From Microplitis mediator (taxonomy: Eukaryota > Arthropoda > Insecta > Hymenoptera > Braconidae): a stretch of 64,000 bases of DNA. Numbering within the stretch: position 1 is the first letter of the stretch; every line of letters begins with the position of its first letter. This document shows, piece after piece, positions 1-11,771 of this stretch. A program made the position numbers and the translations under genes. The stretch is taken from positions 4,114,001 through 4,178,000 of the forward strand of contig NC_079974.1 of the NCBI RefSeq assembly GCF_029852145.1, read 5' to 3'. The notes under the pieces were generated by a model that was given only the letters and a program-made list of their open reading frames with translations, had not been told where the DNA came from and did no database searches.

Positions 1-486
1 TATATTTTTCGCAATATATTGAAAATTTTATTTTTTCAATTTCTACACAATTCCACAAAAAAAGTCAAATTTATTATTTTTTCTCTTTCTTTTCATTGAC
101 CTTATATTTACTGGCAATAACCTAAGAAAAGTAAAAAAAGTACCATATATTTTACAATATATTGGAAACCATATATTTTATAATATATTGGAAAACATAT
201 ATAAAAAATATAAAAAATACTATATATTAATTAATATGCTACTTTCAATATAATATATCAACGTAAAAAAGATATATTAAAATATATATGTAAAACATAC
301 ATAAAAAGTCATATATTGATAAATATATTGATAATATATTCTAGCAATATATTTTTTTTCAATATATTATCATATATTAATACGGCAAAAATATAAATAT
401 TATTTTATATATTGTACAATATATCACATTATAATATTCATATATTCTATCAAATATGTTTTCACATATAAAGTTTTTTCATGCGG
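1..486. mobile_element. AT-rich TIR element, truncated by window edge
   Basis: Dense ATATATT words ending in a TTTTTTCATGCGGG terminus. The sequence matches about 4061-4553, the right part of a more complete copy at 3664-4553, so this is the right part of the same non-autonomous element. No coding sequence. It lies in the presumed second intron of the homeobox gene, downstream of the exon at 980-1122. Confidence 0.75.
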
Positions 487-979
487 GCCGATCAAGTACA
501 TTTTCTTAAAATAAATATAGAAATTCTTAAATCAAGAAAATATCACTCGGTTGAAGTACATATTTACTATGATTAAGCATGTTATTTGTTTGTATAGTAC
601 CGAGTAAATATTTCTTTAAATTAAGTATTTATACTTAGGAAAAGTTTTTTTTTTTCAGTGTATGAAACTAAAATAATTGCTACGTCAGAAATAATATAAA
701 TTTTACAGTTTCGAAGAAGCGAGACTTTGCTAATGATTGAAACTGAAATAAATCATGGATATATATTTAATTTTTCCTGTTTTCTGTGTTATTATTTAAA
801 TTTTATCGATATCTAGGCAATCCCAATAAAAACTAATTTTTTTATCTGATAGTAAATCATAATGTTGATTTAAAATAACAAAAATTTCATTTTCAAATAA
901 TATAAGAGAAAAAAAAATTTCTACCATATATTATAAATATGTCACTAATAAATAATAAAAAAATTGCAAATTTTCTTAC
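487..979 (-). other. Intron 2 (start) of homeobox gene, no other feature seen
   Basis: Begins (minus strand) with a GTAAGA donor directly after the homeodomain exon. The WFQNRR-coding exon that should follow is not visible between here and the left window edge, so the intron continues out of the window. The stretch is AT-rich with no recognisable repeat. Confidence 0.55.
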
Positions 980-1122
980 CGTTTTTTCGCTGATGCCTAA
1001 TTTAGATGCGATGTCAAATCTTTCTGCATAGCACATGTAATTACTTTGACGGAAAAATTTTTCCAGCTCACTATGTTGCTTGTCGGTCAATATAGTTCGT
1101 GTTCGTCCTGTTTTATTCTTTT
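980..1122 (-). CDS. Divergent homeodomain protein, exon 2 (partial homeodomain)
   Basis: Encodes the first about 44 residues of a homeodomain: a basic RTRT arm, then helix 1 (LTDKQHSELEKFF), helix 2 (ERFDIASKLG) and the turn ISEKT. The exon has a clean acceptor (polypyrimidine tract ending TTCTACAG) and stops at ACG|GTAAGA, which falls between homeodomain positions 44 and 45, an intron position known in many homeobox genes. The recognition-helix exon with WFQNRR lies outside the window. The first two bases (AA) complete a codon begun by the single trailing A of the exon at 2912-3290, so both exons join in phase. Family: sequence-specific DNA-binding transcription factor in the nucleus. The helix 1/2 sequence is too divergent for me to name a class. 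A fast-evolving Hox3/zen- or ftz-like gene is possible but unproven. Confidence 0.75.
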
Positions 1123-1455
1123 CTGTAGAATGAAAAAAAAAAATAACTATTACATTTTTTTATCACTTCTTTGTAAGTGATATCTACGCAGTTAATTTTA
1201 TAATTACAGTATAAAATGAAAAAATCATCATAAAAACATTTTCTTAGATTCTACTGATATTTATTCAATAAAATATTATGCAATTAGCATTTAAACTATA
1301 TTTAATAAATTTTAGAACTATAGCCCGCGATAATCGCTAGTGCATGATTACTTGATACAAGCATTAAGTAAACGTACAAAGACATTAAATCAGATTTCAA
1401 AGAACATAAAAAAAAAAAATTTAATCAAGTCAATTGTCAGTAATTCAATAAACGA

Positions 1456-2730
1456 ATCCCGGGTCGGAAAATTTGATCTGATTTTAGTCTAACTGGACTG
1501 TATTTGGACTACTTGGTCTGTTATTGAACTTCGATAAAAATTTTAATCTATTTTTGATCTACCCGGCTGAAAAATTTGACCTGATTTTAGTCTGATTGGA
1601 CTATTTGATCTGACTTTGATCTTTTATGAAAATTTTAAGCTGTTTTCGACCTGCTGCTTTAAAAAACAAACGCGTTACGAGCAGACTAAATTAGATTAAT
1701 TCGTGAACATTTAAAAATTTTAGTTCTGAAAATTTACAAGGACAAAACTAGATTAAATCATGGACTTATAAAATTTCTATTTATGGGCAATATTTATGAA
1801 AAAACATTAAGTTGCAGAATTGATTATATTTTATTTACTATTTATTTACTATCTTTTGTTTAAAAATGTCGGCAGTTAATGAAAATTTGACAGCTTAATT
1901 TTTTAGTTGTCTTCATTGAATATTTATATCATTGAATAAAAGTGATTAAACAACTCTTAAAATGTCAAAAATTTTCTCTTATTTACTGGATAAAATTGAA
2001 AATATTTTGGCATAAGAAAACATCAAAATTCTTGTGCTACGGAGAAAAATGTTGGCTCGAAATCTACCAATTTTTATTTTGCTGTCGACCAAACTTGAAA
2101 CAGAAAGTAAAGTATCCAAAAAATTACTATATGCTCTTGTAAAAAATTATTATGCTGCATCAAAATTATTATAATGTATGGAAGTAATTGATATTGAAGC
2201 TCATCGATAAGTTTCTCGCGCGTAATAAGTAATGTGATACAGTATAATCATTTTTTGTAAGAGCACGATAATTTTTTGGATGCTTTACTCCCTGTTTCAA
2301 GTCTAGTCGACATCGTTGTAAAAATTGGTAGGTTTCGAGCCAACATTTTTCTCCGTGTGACATCTAATTATGGAAGCGCATTAGCATGTTTTGAATACCA
2401 AGAAAATTAAAATAAATTAATAAATCTAGATTATTATTATTATTATTATTATTATTTATATTTATAAAAAGTCCTGCATTTGTCCTTAAAAACAATTGAA
2501 CACGGACCAATAATTATAATAAAAAAGTCTGTTTTTAGTCTAAACGCGATTTAAAACAGACTAAACATCATACGAAAATAAGTCTGATATTAGCCTGGAT
2601 AAGGAATAGTACGGGCAAAAACAGATTAAATTCTTATATAAAATAAATACGATTTATAAACTTGAATTAAAGGAAAAATATTTGAATTTATCATTTATTT
2701 TAAAACAGATCTAATTTTTTGATCCCGGAT
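1456..2730. mobile_element. TIR element filled with AGTCTGA/TCAGACT-type words
   Basis: The ends resemble each other as inverted repeats: ATCCCGGGTC on the left, GATCCCGGAT on the right. The interior repeats words such as TTTTAGTCTGATTGGACT in both orientations (1480-1670 and 2525-2640), with a separate inverted repeat at 2036-2362 in the middle. Probably a non-autonomous DNA element inside the homeobox intron. Exact ends are inferred from symmetry only. Confidence 0.5.
2036..2362. repeat. Inverted repeat (about 100-bp arms)
   Basis: 2036-2130 and 2260-2362 are imperfect reverse complements sharing GAGAAAAATGTTGGCTCGAA and a downstream CCAAAAAATTA block. Apparent small open frames on both strands here are a by-product of this symmetry. 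Confidence 0.65.
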
Positions 2731-2911
2731 GTAATAAAAAAAAAATTAGAAAATAATTTGAATTTATAATTGAAGTCTTGACTAATCAATTAATAGTTAA
2801 TATTAAACACTAAAACTCTTATATCCTGAATGAATGAACTACCATACACATGAAGCTTGAATAATCATTGAAGAGTAATACATAATATTTATTCAAAATA
2901 ATAGATCTTAC

Positions 2912-3290
2912 TTTTTGTAATAGCTCGCTTCACTTTCCGTAAAGATGATTTATTTCTGAGACAATGATCTTGTTGTTGCTGAAGCTCTTCGGTGGGTAAA
3001 TCGTTTATGTCATTGTTGACGAAAGGCTTTTTTAATAGTTGATGCTCAAGTGATTGTTGATTCAATAATTTGGAATTAGAAATGGCTGTTTTAAAAATAT
3101 TATTCGCATCAACAGCATCAGTTGTTTTTTTAGCATCAAAAAGAGGTGAATCATCACAATTAAATTGTTGGTTGTAATTCCATTCTTCCGACTCGCTCGT
3201 CCTTATGCTCTCAGGTGAAGACGGATAAATTGGCAACTCTACCGACCAGTTAGACTCCTTGCATGTCTGATTAAAATCAGTGAAAGACAT
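2912..3290 (-). CDS. Homeobox gene, exon 1 (N-terminal region)
   Basis: Encodes 126 residues plus one base, starting MSFTDFNQTCKES. It is rich in Ser, Asn and Gln with acidic patches (SESEEW near residue 33) and a QQQQ run, and ends in a basic stretch RKVKRAITK just before the splice donor A|GTAAGA. The phase (one extra base) matches the two leading bases of the homeodomain exon at 980-1122, giving an uninterrupted junction into KNKTGRTRT. A low-complexity activation-type N-terminus followed by a basic arm and homeodomain is typical of insect homeobox transcription factors. The ATG is the first in frame and a stop-rich region lies upstream. If the join is wrong, this would be a free-standing hypothetical gene of 133 aa. 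Confidence 0.65.
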
Positions 3291-3663
3291 TTCTAATTTA
3301 TTGTGCTTATCTAATTATTTTACTTTAAGCGAAAAATTATTTTCAAGTCCGTCCGAATAAAGTAATACTCGAAAATCACTCTACGACAGGTTTATAAGAA
3401 CTGAATTTTCTTTGGTCAAGTCTGCCGATTTGTACAGAAGTACGTAGATACGTGGTGGGACTATCGGAGAAGGTTATTGGTTTGGGACCGCCTCCAAAAT
3501 TTAAGTATTAGTTTGTATGTCTAGTTTTCAGATTTTCACACTTATAACAAAAGGCTGGTGACACCAAAGTCTAGACTGTGTCAGGTATAAGATTTAAGTA
3601 TTTGTTGCAAGTGCACTTGAAATCATTCTAAGAAAATTATTCACCTACTGAACTTAAAACAAC
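3291..3663. other. 5' flank of homeobox gene
   Basis: No gene or clear repeat seen. It would hold the promoter/5' UTR of the minus-strand homeobox gene. I see no convincing TATA box or initiator. Confidence 0.35.
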
Positions 3664-4553
3664 CTGCATGGAAAAGCTATATATTGTTAAAACTATATAA
3701 AAAAATATATGGTGAATATGTGATGAATATATAGCGGCAAAAATATCTATATTGAAAAATATATGTTTTTTACATAGATTGGATTATATATTTATCATAA
3801 TATATTTACTTGTATATAATGTTTTGTATTTTTCTATATATGTTATCTCATATAATGCTCAATATATTCTTATCATATATGGATAGTATATATATAATTT
3901 ATAAGTATAATATAATAAACTTGATATATATATCCATATATTTTGACTCATATAATTAGTGGTATATGGTCTCTATATAATTGATTATATATGAAAGAAT
4001 TTATATGATTAAATATATGGTTCGCGGTATATTGGAATTATATTTTTCCAGTATATCAAAACTTATATTTTTCGCAATATATTGAAAATTTTATTTTTTA
4101 ATATACTTTTTCAATTTCTACACAATCCCACAAAAAAAAGTCAAATTTATTATTTTTTCTCCTTCTTTTCATTGACCTTATATTTACTGGCAATAACCTA
4201 AGAAAAGTAAAAAAAGTGCCATATATTTTACGATATATTGGAAACCATATATTTTGCAATATATCGGAAAACATATATAAAAAATACTATATATTAATTA
4301 ATATACTACTTTCATTATAATATATCAATATAAAAAAGATATATTAAAATATATATGTAAAACATACATAAAAAGTCATATATTGATAAATAAATTGATA
4401 ATATATCCTAGTAATATATTTTTTTTCAATATATTATCATATATTAATACGGCAAAAATATAAATATTATTTTATATATTGTACAATATATCACATTATA
4501 ATATTCATATATTCTATCATTTATGTTTTCACATATAAAGTTTTTTCATTCGG
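3664..4553. mobile_element. AT-rich TIR element, near-complete copy
   Basis: Left end CCTGCATGGAAAAGCTATAT and right end CTTTATATGTG... read on the opposite strand from CCCGAATG are imperfect inverted repeats. The interior is almost entirely ATATATT-type words. Its right half is repeated at 1-486 and its left end in inverted orientation at 7908-8103. No protein coding: a MITE. Confidence 0.75.
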
Positions 4554-4579
4554 GTAATCTGTTTTCTAGATAGGGGACC

Positions 4580-4716
4580 CATACGAAAAAAATATATATC
4601 CGTATATATCCCAGATATATCCCGGCCAATCTACATATAAACGACATATATAAAAATGTATGTCTCATATATGCAGATTGGCCCGGATATATCCGGATAT
4701 ATATTTTTTTCGTATG
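4580..4716. mobile_element. Short palindromic MITE
   Basis: Starts CATACGAAAAAAATATATAT and ends with its inverse ATATATATTTTTTTCGTATG. The interior holds ATATATCCCGG / GGATATATCC words. The element at 44288-44361 shares its right half (CAGATT.GCCCGAATATAT-type sequence), so these are related. Confidence 0.65.
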
Positions 4717-5720
4717 GGGACCGGAAGCTAACAATTAGTATAGTAAAAAGTTTTAAAAAATTAGTTCTTTCTGAGATAGAACTCGAACGTCATCTTCAGT
4801 TTTTGAAATGTGAGCATGAATATTTTTTTTTTTTTCAAATGTATTATTGCATTTATGCTTAAAATATATATTGTTTATTATTAACTATTAATTTATTTGT
4901 AAAAAGGATTTACATAGGCAGTGTCTATCAGGAACTGAGTGCACCCGGTTTCAAAATTCTATCGACATAATTTTAAATGTACGTAAAGGTCTATACAATG
5001 AGGCGACGTCTACAATTGTCTAATTACTATAGACTGCAGCTGAAGTTTTATTTAGCTGACGTCTTAAAACTTAAAGTATATTGTGAAACTCGGCGTTTAT
5101 TGTCGAGTCTATAAGTGTGAATTAACAGCAGGGTGCAACACACAGATCAATGACAATAGCACGTGTTTACTGTCGAGTGATTTATGTCCTTTTATCTTTG
5201 AGGCGCCGTAGGATTTCGTCAAGTCTACATGGACTTAAAGACATACGTCATTTAGAATCCTCTTATTGAATTAATCTGGTGCCATAACAAATCTTTTGAT
5301 AATAATTTTGTTGGTATATTCAATTTGTCTATTTTCGGTTAAGTCTATACTAATTACTTTAAAATATTCATATTTCGATATTCGTTAGCAATTTTTATTG
5401 TTTATATTTTATGATTCTTTAGAAAATATCTTTGATGAATTTTTTAATTCATTACTCAGAGAAAGATATTTCAGAATACGTATATTTGTCATAATGATAT
5501 TTTAAATTTATTTATAATGGAATAAAATATTCCAGGATAAATATTTGAAATTTTTAAAGAAAACATTATTGAATATTATACATTTTAAAAAAATAAATAA
5601 ATAAATATGCTCTCTTAAAATGAACCAATGAAATTTCACTGATTCACTAGTGAAATTCACTGATTCAACCGATGACTAAGATGATCGCTTGGCTCACTGG
5701 TTGAGCCCGTGATACGCCGG
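4717..5720. other. Intergenic, nothing recognised
   Basis: AT-rich sequence without a convincing gene, RNA or repeat. Small tandem words (GAAATTCACTGATTCA) occur at about 5630-5670, just before the next element. Confidence 0.4.
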
Positions 5721-7513
5721 CACACAGAAAAAAAGGAAATCTTGAACCAAGAAATAAAATGTCTTCGAAATTTTTTTCTTGAACCAAGCGAAATTTCTTA
5801 CTTTATTGAAGTAAAAAAATTATTCGGATCAAGAAATTATTTCCTTCGCGGAAGACATAACTTTCTTAGTCTAACACATACATTCTTTAAACCAAGAAAA
5901 AACTTTCTTGGTCCCAAAAATTTTTTTTTTGGTTCGAGAAGATTTTTTTTTTAATGCAACAAATTTTTTTTTTGGCTGAAAATTGTTACGTTTTTAAGTC
6001 AAGAAAAAATGTCTTGAGCTGAAACGAAAAAGTTTTTGAACCATGAAAAATAATGTTTTAAACCAAGAACAAACTTTCTTAGCCCAAGAAAGTTTGTTCT
6101 TGGTTTAAAGCATTATTTTTCGGGCCAAGAAAGTTTGTTCTTAACTCGAGAAACTTTTTTCTCGTCTCAAGACTGTTACCTTATCGAGTCAAGAAACAGT
6201 GTCTTGACCTAAAAAAAGAAAGTTTTTGTGGTGAGAAAAAAAATTTTTTAAACCAAGAAGAAACTTTCTTGGGCCAAGAAATGTTTTTTTTTTGTCGCAA
6301 ACAAAAAAAAATTCAGCCAAAAAATTAATTTTTTTAATTAAGCAAATAAATTTATCGAGCTAAAAAATTTTATTTTTTTTTTTCATTTTTTTATTGAACA
6401 ATTTTTGTTTTTTTGTTTAAATATTACAAACAATGCTGTGAAGCAAATAAATGCTGCATCAGAAGCATTTATCAGGGATAGGCCAGTTTCGCAATAAGTT
6501 AAGCATTTAAAACAAATTGAGAAAAAACAATTATCGCTTTCACCAGGAATCGAACCCAGATCGATTCGGCGCTACGCGAGAGCTTTACCAATTAAGCCAT
6601 CCCAGCCTTTGCCAGAATATGTTTACTTTGCCCACATATACTGAGCCATACTGGCTTATGGTCAGTCACATTTTTAGATCCTAAACACAGAATTAATATT
6701 ACAAATGTTATGCCAATAATTTAGAAAAATGTTAATTTTGACATTCTACCAAAATACTGAACGGATCGTATGAATCGTTCATAAATGAATTTCGACATAA
6801 AAATAAAAAAGCTTTAAAAACAAAAAAACAAATTTAATTACAAAAAAAATTGAGAAATTATTCAACATTATTCAATTAATTTATTATAATAATATAATTT
6901 AGTTATTTAATTTTTAATTTATTTAAAATAAAAAGGTGGACTCAAAACCCATTTGCTACGCTAGTGTGAGAAAGAGAGAGAGTGGGGAGTATTCATTCCT
7001 TAGGATGCGAAGGAGGGAGCATCTATGAGTGAGAATCCAAGAGAAAACTTTCTTGGCTTGAGACTCTAGTAATCTTGGTTTGAGATTTTTCGTGTGATTG
7101 GTCAGAGAAAGTACACTATACTCAAACCAAGAGTTTAAATTATTTAAACCAACTCCCTTTATTTTTAGTTCGAGCTCATACCGTTTATTGTTTCAAAACA
7201 TTATAGTTCTTTAATTAAGTGTATAATTTTCTCGAACTAAATAATTTTATTTCTTGGTTTAAGTAAGTAACATACTCAGGTTAAGAAAAATATTTATTAT
7301 GCTAAAAAATGCAAGTATTTAAAACAAGTAATTCTATTATTGGACCAAGTATGAAATATGTATTGGCTTAAGAATTTTTTTTCTTAATTGAAGATTTAAA
7401 ATTCAAGAAATTATTTCACTTCGTTCAAGGAATTTCTGGTTTTCATTCCACTCGCTAAAAAATTTCTTGGTTGAAGAAAAATTTTCTTGAGTCAAGATTT
7501 TTTTTTCTGTGTA
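5721..7513. mobile_element. 1.8-kb TIR element filled with AACCAAGAAA words
   Basis: Begins CACACAGAAAAAAAGGAAAT and ends with the inverse GATTTTTTTTTCTGTGTA. The interior repeats AACCAAGAAA/TTTCTTGGTT in both orientations, with an embedded tRNA-like sequence at 6543-6606. Related copies: 33715-35169 and 47240-47720. No transposase is encoded. Confidence 0.7.
6543..6606 (-). repeat. tRNA-like (SINE-type) sequence
   Basis: On the minus strand it contains an A-box-like TGGCTTAATTGGTAAAG and a B box GGTTCGATTCC at tRNA spacing, but it lacks a proper anticodon stem/loop and acceptor pairing. Interpreted as a tRNA-derived repeat within the surrounding element, not a tRNA gene. A degenerate relative sits at about 34520-34590. 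Confidence 0.55.
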
Positions 7514-7907
7514 TAAACATCCGGAACAATTTTTTTAAAATTTTTTTGTGACTGAAGAAGAAGAATAGTATGTTTCAACTTTTTCTTGAAGAAAAAGATC
7601 AGCAATACTAGTTGCCAATTCTATGAATCGAGCTTTAGGGATTATAAAGAAAAAAAAAAATCTTCAACGTTATTTGATTTTATATACTTGTAGGAAATTG
7701 AATGCTCTATAACAAAAATTTTGATCTATGTTGTTCTTATAGAAAATAGAAAAGTGCGATACGGAACCTCTTAATGTTAATATTAACAGCTCTAATTTCA
7801 CTGGTGTATTTTTATATCTAAATAAAATTTTTGGACTTGCTTCCAAGATAAAACAAATATTTATTTTATTTTCAAACACCTTTCAGACTACCTATACATA
7901 GTTAGGT
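7514..7907. other. Intergenic, nothing recognised
   Basis: AT-rich spacer between two transposon copies, without coding or RNA signal that I can support. Confidence 0.35.
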
Positions 7908-8103
7908 TAGAATATATTATCAATATATTTATCAATATATGACTTGTTATGTATGTTTTACATATATATTTTAATATATCTTTTTTATATTGATATATTA
8001 TATTGAAAGTAGTATATTAATTAATATATAGTATTTTTTTTATCACATATTCACCATATATTTTTTTATATACTTTTAACAATATATAGCTTTTCCATGC
8101 GGG
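7908..8103. mobile_element. AT-rich TIR element, inverted partial copy
   Basis: Ends in TATAGCTTTTCCATGCGGG, the reverse complement of the left terminus of the copy at 3664-4553. The preceding ATATAT-rich sequence is shared in inverted orientation. Internal deletion relative to the full copy. Confidence 0.65.
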
Positions 8104-8180
8104 GATAGCCCGAACTGGGAATCGAACCCAGACCAATTCGGTATCGCGCCGAGTGCTCTACCAGTTGAGCTATCCGGCAC
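8103..8180 (-). repeat. tRNA-like repeat
   Basis: Minus strand reads GATAGCTCAACTGGTAGAG (A box) and GGTTCGATTCCCAG (B box/T arm). The anticodon loop lacks the invariant T33 and the acceptor stem pairs poorly, so it is probably a tRNA-derived repeat. A second copy lies at 40033-40105, and both share the 5' flank (GATCAAATTGAACGGA.. then AGTATAGT), which supports a multi-copy family. Confidence 0.55.
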
Positions 8181-8969
8181 TATACTATATTCCGTTCAAT
8201 TTGATCTATAACTTATTGAGCCACACCGTCTATCGTACGGCAATACACCATTTAAATATAGTGGAAACTTAAACATGCCAACCTCTCAATAAGACAATTT
8301 ATAGACAAATTGAGATGAAATGAAAATTTAATTATTGTTTTATTCTATTTAATGATTCTACTTTTACTTTACTTATTTTATTTTAAAATACTTAGAGAAC
8401 AACGAATAAACAATTAAAAAAAAAAACAATTGCAAAAATTCGAATTAAATAAATAAATAAATAAATAATAGTAATTAAAATTATAAATAATTAAATATTA
8501 AAATAAATTGTGACAATTACACAAATTTAAAAATACAAAGTAATTTATTTTTGATATATTTAATATAAATAAATAAATCAAATTAATAATTACATTTTTA
8601 AATTACGACTTATGAACTACGAGTTTATTAAAAACGACTTATGTATTAAATATTGATTTTTCAAACTGAACTAGAATTAATTTTTTTTTTAATTTTACAA
8701 TGACTTTACTTCCTTTGTGTCAAAGAACTTAAAAACAAATGTCAATAATGAAAATACAACTTAATCGATTTAATTACACACTTTTAAGATAAGTGAAACA
8801 TTTATGTCATCTACATAATATATGAATTAAAAATAAAAAAAAAAAAGTAACTAATTATTTTACATTACTACTAATGAACATCCCAAATTTGTTAATTATA
8901 CTTATAACACTACACCCATAAAAACGTTTCAAAATGTTACAAACTTAATAATATCAATTAAAAATATTC
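8181..8969. other. Intergenic, 3' flank of ankyrin pseudogene
   Basis: 8190-8300 belongs to the tRNA-like repeat family seen at about 39990-40190. The rest is AT-rich (including ATAA runs near 8450) with no gene. Confidence 0.4.
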
Positions 8970-9935
8970 CTATAAATATTTAATTGTAATTTTTTCTAAA
9001 TCTCTATTAGTTAATAATTTTAAAATACCCCTCGTAAAAGTATTTAGAAGTTGGATGTTATCGAAAATATCTTCAATTACACCAATAGCATGGGATAACA
9101 ATCTTTTCCGTCTTAACACTTTTCTTAAACGATAAGTAATCATTCCACTGTATAGTGGAAAAAGAGATGGAATGTTCAAACTTAAAATTGCAGTTTTACT
9201 AACATACTTTAATCCTAAAGCTAATTTGTGTTCACAATTATTACATAAAATATTATAAAATGTAACATTACTCGTGCCAATAAATGTTAGCTTCATTTTT
9301 TCAACTTCGTTTATGCACTGGCCGCGCAATTCACAAAATTTTTTACTGCTAATATCGACGACTGCTAAATTTTCTTTATCAACATAAAAATTCACCGCAC
9401 TGAGTTTAGCAATATGTTCAGCAATTGTGTCTTTAACTTTTTGTGAATCAATAGGTCTTGAAGCAAATGCTGTTTTACAATTAACGTTTTTTATATAAAT
9501 ATCAAAACCAGTATTAAGAAGTTGTCGCATGATTTTATCGTCGGTCGAGTAAAATGTGCAATTAAGTGCTGAAATATCGTCTTTTATATTGATATCAACA
9601 CCAGCATCAAGAAGTTGTCTTATGATATTATCATTGGGCGCGAAAAATGCGTAATGAAGTGCTGAATGGTTAAACACGTTCACTATATTTACATTAACCA
9701 TATTATGGTTTAAAATCAATTCTACTGAGAATTAAGAGGACTTTCTTTTATATTACTTCCAATTGCACTATTAACATCTACGCCGTATGCCAGAAGAAGC
9801 TTTATTATTGGTAAGTTTCTGTTAGCAATAGCAGAGATTAATGGTGATATAGTACCATAAATACACAGGTTCGGATCAGCATTATTTATCAAAAGTAGCT
9901 CTACCATTTTTTCATTTCTTCGATCAACAGCGATT
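8970..9935 (-). pseudogene. Ankyrin-repeat protein with PRANC-like C-terminus, frameshifted
   Basis: Two overlapping-context reading frames on the minus strand. The upstream part (about 9935-9722) encodes ankyrin motifs such as KMVELLLINNADPN and PIIKLLLAYGVDVN. The downstream part (9719-8970) continues with NIIRQLLDAGVDIN and KIMRQLLNTGFDIY, then a 150-residue C-terminal domain with CINEVEKMK, SNVTFYNIL, FPLYSGMI and a terminal LLTNRDLEKI. That order and spacing resembles the PRANC (F-box-like) domain known from poxvirus, Wolbachia and parasitoid-wasp ankyrin proteins. The frames differ by one and the repeat at the junction (near 9720-9740) is short by about ten residues, so a small deletion broke the gene. 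The 5' end is also missing: a stop lies just upstream of the first repeat. In intact relatives the ankyrin part binds partners and the C-terminus docks on SCF ubiquitin ligase. Here no function is expected unless the shift is an assembly error. Confidence 0.7.
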
Positions 9936-9947
9936 TATAATAATAAA

Positions 9948-10315
9948 TAACTTATTTCAATAAATATTTGATTCATTAAAATTTTCGTACCATCATATTG
10001 TTGAACAAAGTGAAGCCACTGTTATTAATTGTTATATTTATTTTCCCGGTTACCAAATTTATCAAAAGACTCCAACTCAGGATTAAGTTAATCATTTCAA
10101 TTGCTCTAAGCTTTTTAGTCGTATTCCGTTCAAATTGTCTGGCCTAAAACAAGTTTTCCACTCAACTGAAACCCTTTCTATAACACGGAATAAATCTGAA
10201 GGTTTTTATTAAATAAAACCAGGTGCGTAATATTTTTTATCGATATATTAATCTAGCAACCTTTAATGTTTATCCAAATTTGACAATTAATTTCCATAAA
10301 TATTATCACTATCCC
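9948..10315. repeat. Dispersed repeat, copy 1
   Basis: Closely matches 18325-18690 in the same orientation (shared AATAAATATTTGATTCAT start, TATCAAAAGACTCCAACTCA middle, GAAGGTTTTTATTAAATAAA near the end). No coding sequence or clear termini, so the repeat class is unknown. Confidence 0.65.
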
Positions 10316-10536
10316 TGCAAAGGCTAAATATGTTAGGTGATACAATACTATTTATGTTATCTGGGGTTAATAATATATTTTATTGACTAAATACATCCAA
10401 TAGTTTATCAAATCCCCAAAATGTTGATCGAATCATTTTCACAATTTATATAAAATTTTGGTCCACATACTCAAATAATTGTCGGAATTGCAAGTTTTCA
10501 ATGCGTATAATAATTACAATTACTCTCCATAATTTT

Positions 10537-11771
10537 TTATAAGTACATAATTTCGCTAAACAATTCAAAAACAAAATTCGCTAATGAAAAGATCAAACCG
10601 ATTGACAGGAAAATAAATGCAAAGGTGACATCTTGAAAGTCTATTGGCCGGTAATAATTATGAGTTGATTTATCTTTTCTTTCAATATTTTCGCCAACTC
10701 GTTTTCTCACTTCTCGTTTCTTCCATTTGTCGTGAATTTGTGATTGGTGTAGACGCATGACAAAATTGTTAACGCGATCCTTTAATGGCCAATTATTACG
10801 CATTGTCAGTGATCCGAAATAAAACATTAAACTATTCGCAGGAGAGTGTAATTTGTATCTAGCAATTAGAATCTCAAGACTTTCTTTGGTATCAATACAA
10901 GCAAAAGATTCATTAGAATAAATATTTTGTTGACATCTCTGATAACCAAATATCATTTTATTTAGCAATGATGGATCTTTCGTATACTCTGCCCATCCAT
11001 TATGAGCATAAATTACTGTATAACGCGGGTCTTTTAGATCATCTAGAGTCTCGACATTTTTTCTGTATTCGGGTTTTGTCAAAAACGCCGCCAGATGGCC
11101 AGAAAATGTCGCATGCATTATCAAAAAATATAAAAATATTACAGAAAAAAATATTCGCAACTTTGCCGTGTCCATTCGAGTGTAAATCGAATTATTCATC
11201 AGCAGTCTTAGGCACTCGAAGATAGCAAATGATAATCTTGAGTTATTGTTCGTTCTGATTGAGAAATAAATAACAATAAAAACCATCAGCAGGATAATTG
11301 TTGTTGCAAAAATGGTCAACCAGCCATAGAAATTAAACATTTTTTCCAGCGGTGTCAGTAGTCCGCGATTGTGGGTCACTATAATGTCATTATTAAATGA
11401 TATTGGAAATGACAAATAATAATAATTGCAAATAATCATCCATTCATTATTATGCGTATAATATGAGAAGGGACTTAATATCAAATCTATTAAATGATTA
11501 TCAAGCAACAGACTGACCATGGTATAATTTTCATCGGTCTGAGCAAAACTATGAGTTACGTCTAGTGTTATATTCAAAAAATCGATTAACCACCGTCCGA
11601 CTGTTCCCATGTTCAGACCTAATTTTTCGAATAAATATTGAGCTTTAGTGTTTCTAGTTAAATGTTCATTAACAGGGCCACTTGAGTTTTGTGATTCTCG
11701 TAGTACTTTTATCGCGTAGCCATTTAGATATTTTGTTCGATCAAATATTATATTATCACATATGTCTGAAC
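10537..11771 (-). CDS. Divergent ionotropic receptor (iGluR-like), C-terminal exon
   Basis: Encodes about 411 residues from the acceptor (AACAG|GTTCAG) to the stop. The last 357 residues begin at an internal Met. They show the ligand-gated channel layout: ligand-binding S1 part, first membrane helix (residues about 92-117 of the 357-residue form), second/third membrane region (about 151-178) with FSGHLAAFLTKP in place of the SYTANLAAFLT motif of ionotropic glutamate receptors, S2 lobe, and a last membrane helix (about 327-350). No ATD of a classical glutamate receptor is present here, as expected for chemosensory IRs. Insect IRs of this divergent type act in sensory neuron membranes as taste or odour receptors. 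The exon starts in phase 1, fitting the exon at 16198-16780. Single large last exons are common in this family. Confidence 0.8.

Larger units (their letters stand above)
1123..2911 (-). other. Intron 1 of homeobox gene
   Basis: Runs from GTAAGA at 2911 to the acceptor AG at 1124-1123, 1,789 bp. Most of it is the repeat element at 1456-2730. No other coding signal. Confidence 0.6.

Noticed and set aside
8103..8180. Functional tRNA gene
   Set aside because: A and B boxes are good, but the anticodon loop lacks T33 and the acceptor stem pairs poorly; the flanks are repeated elsewhere.
10968..11225. Plus-strand frame within the ionotropic receptor
   Set aside because: Shadow of the receptor exon on the other strand, without a domain.
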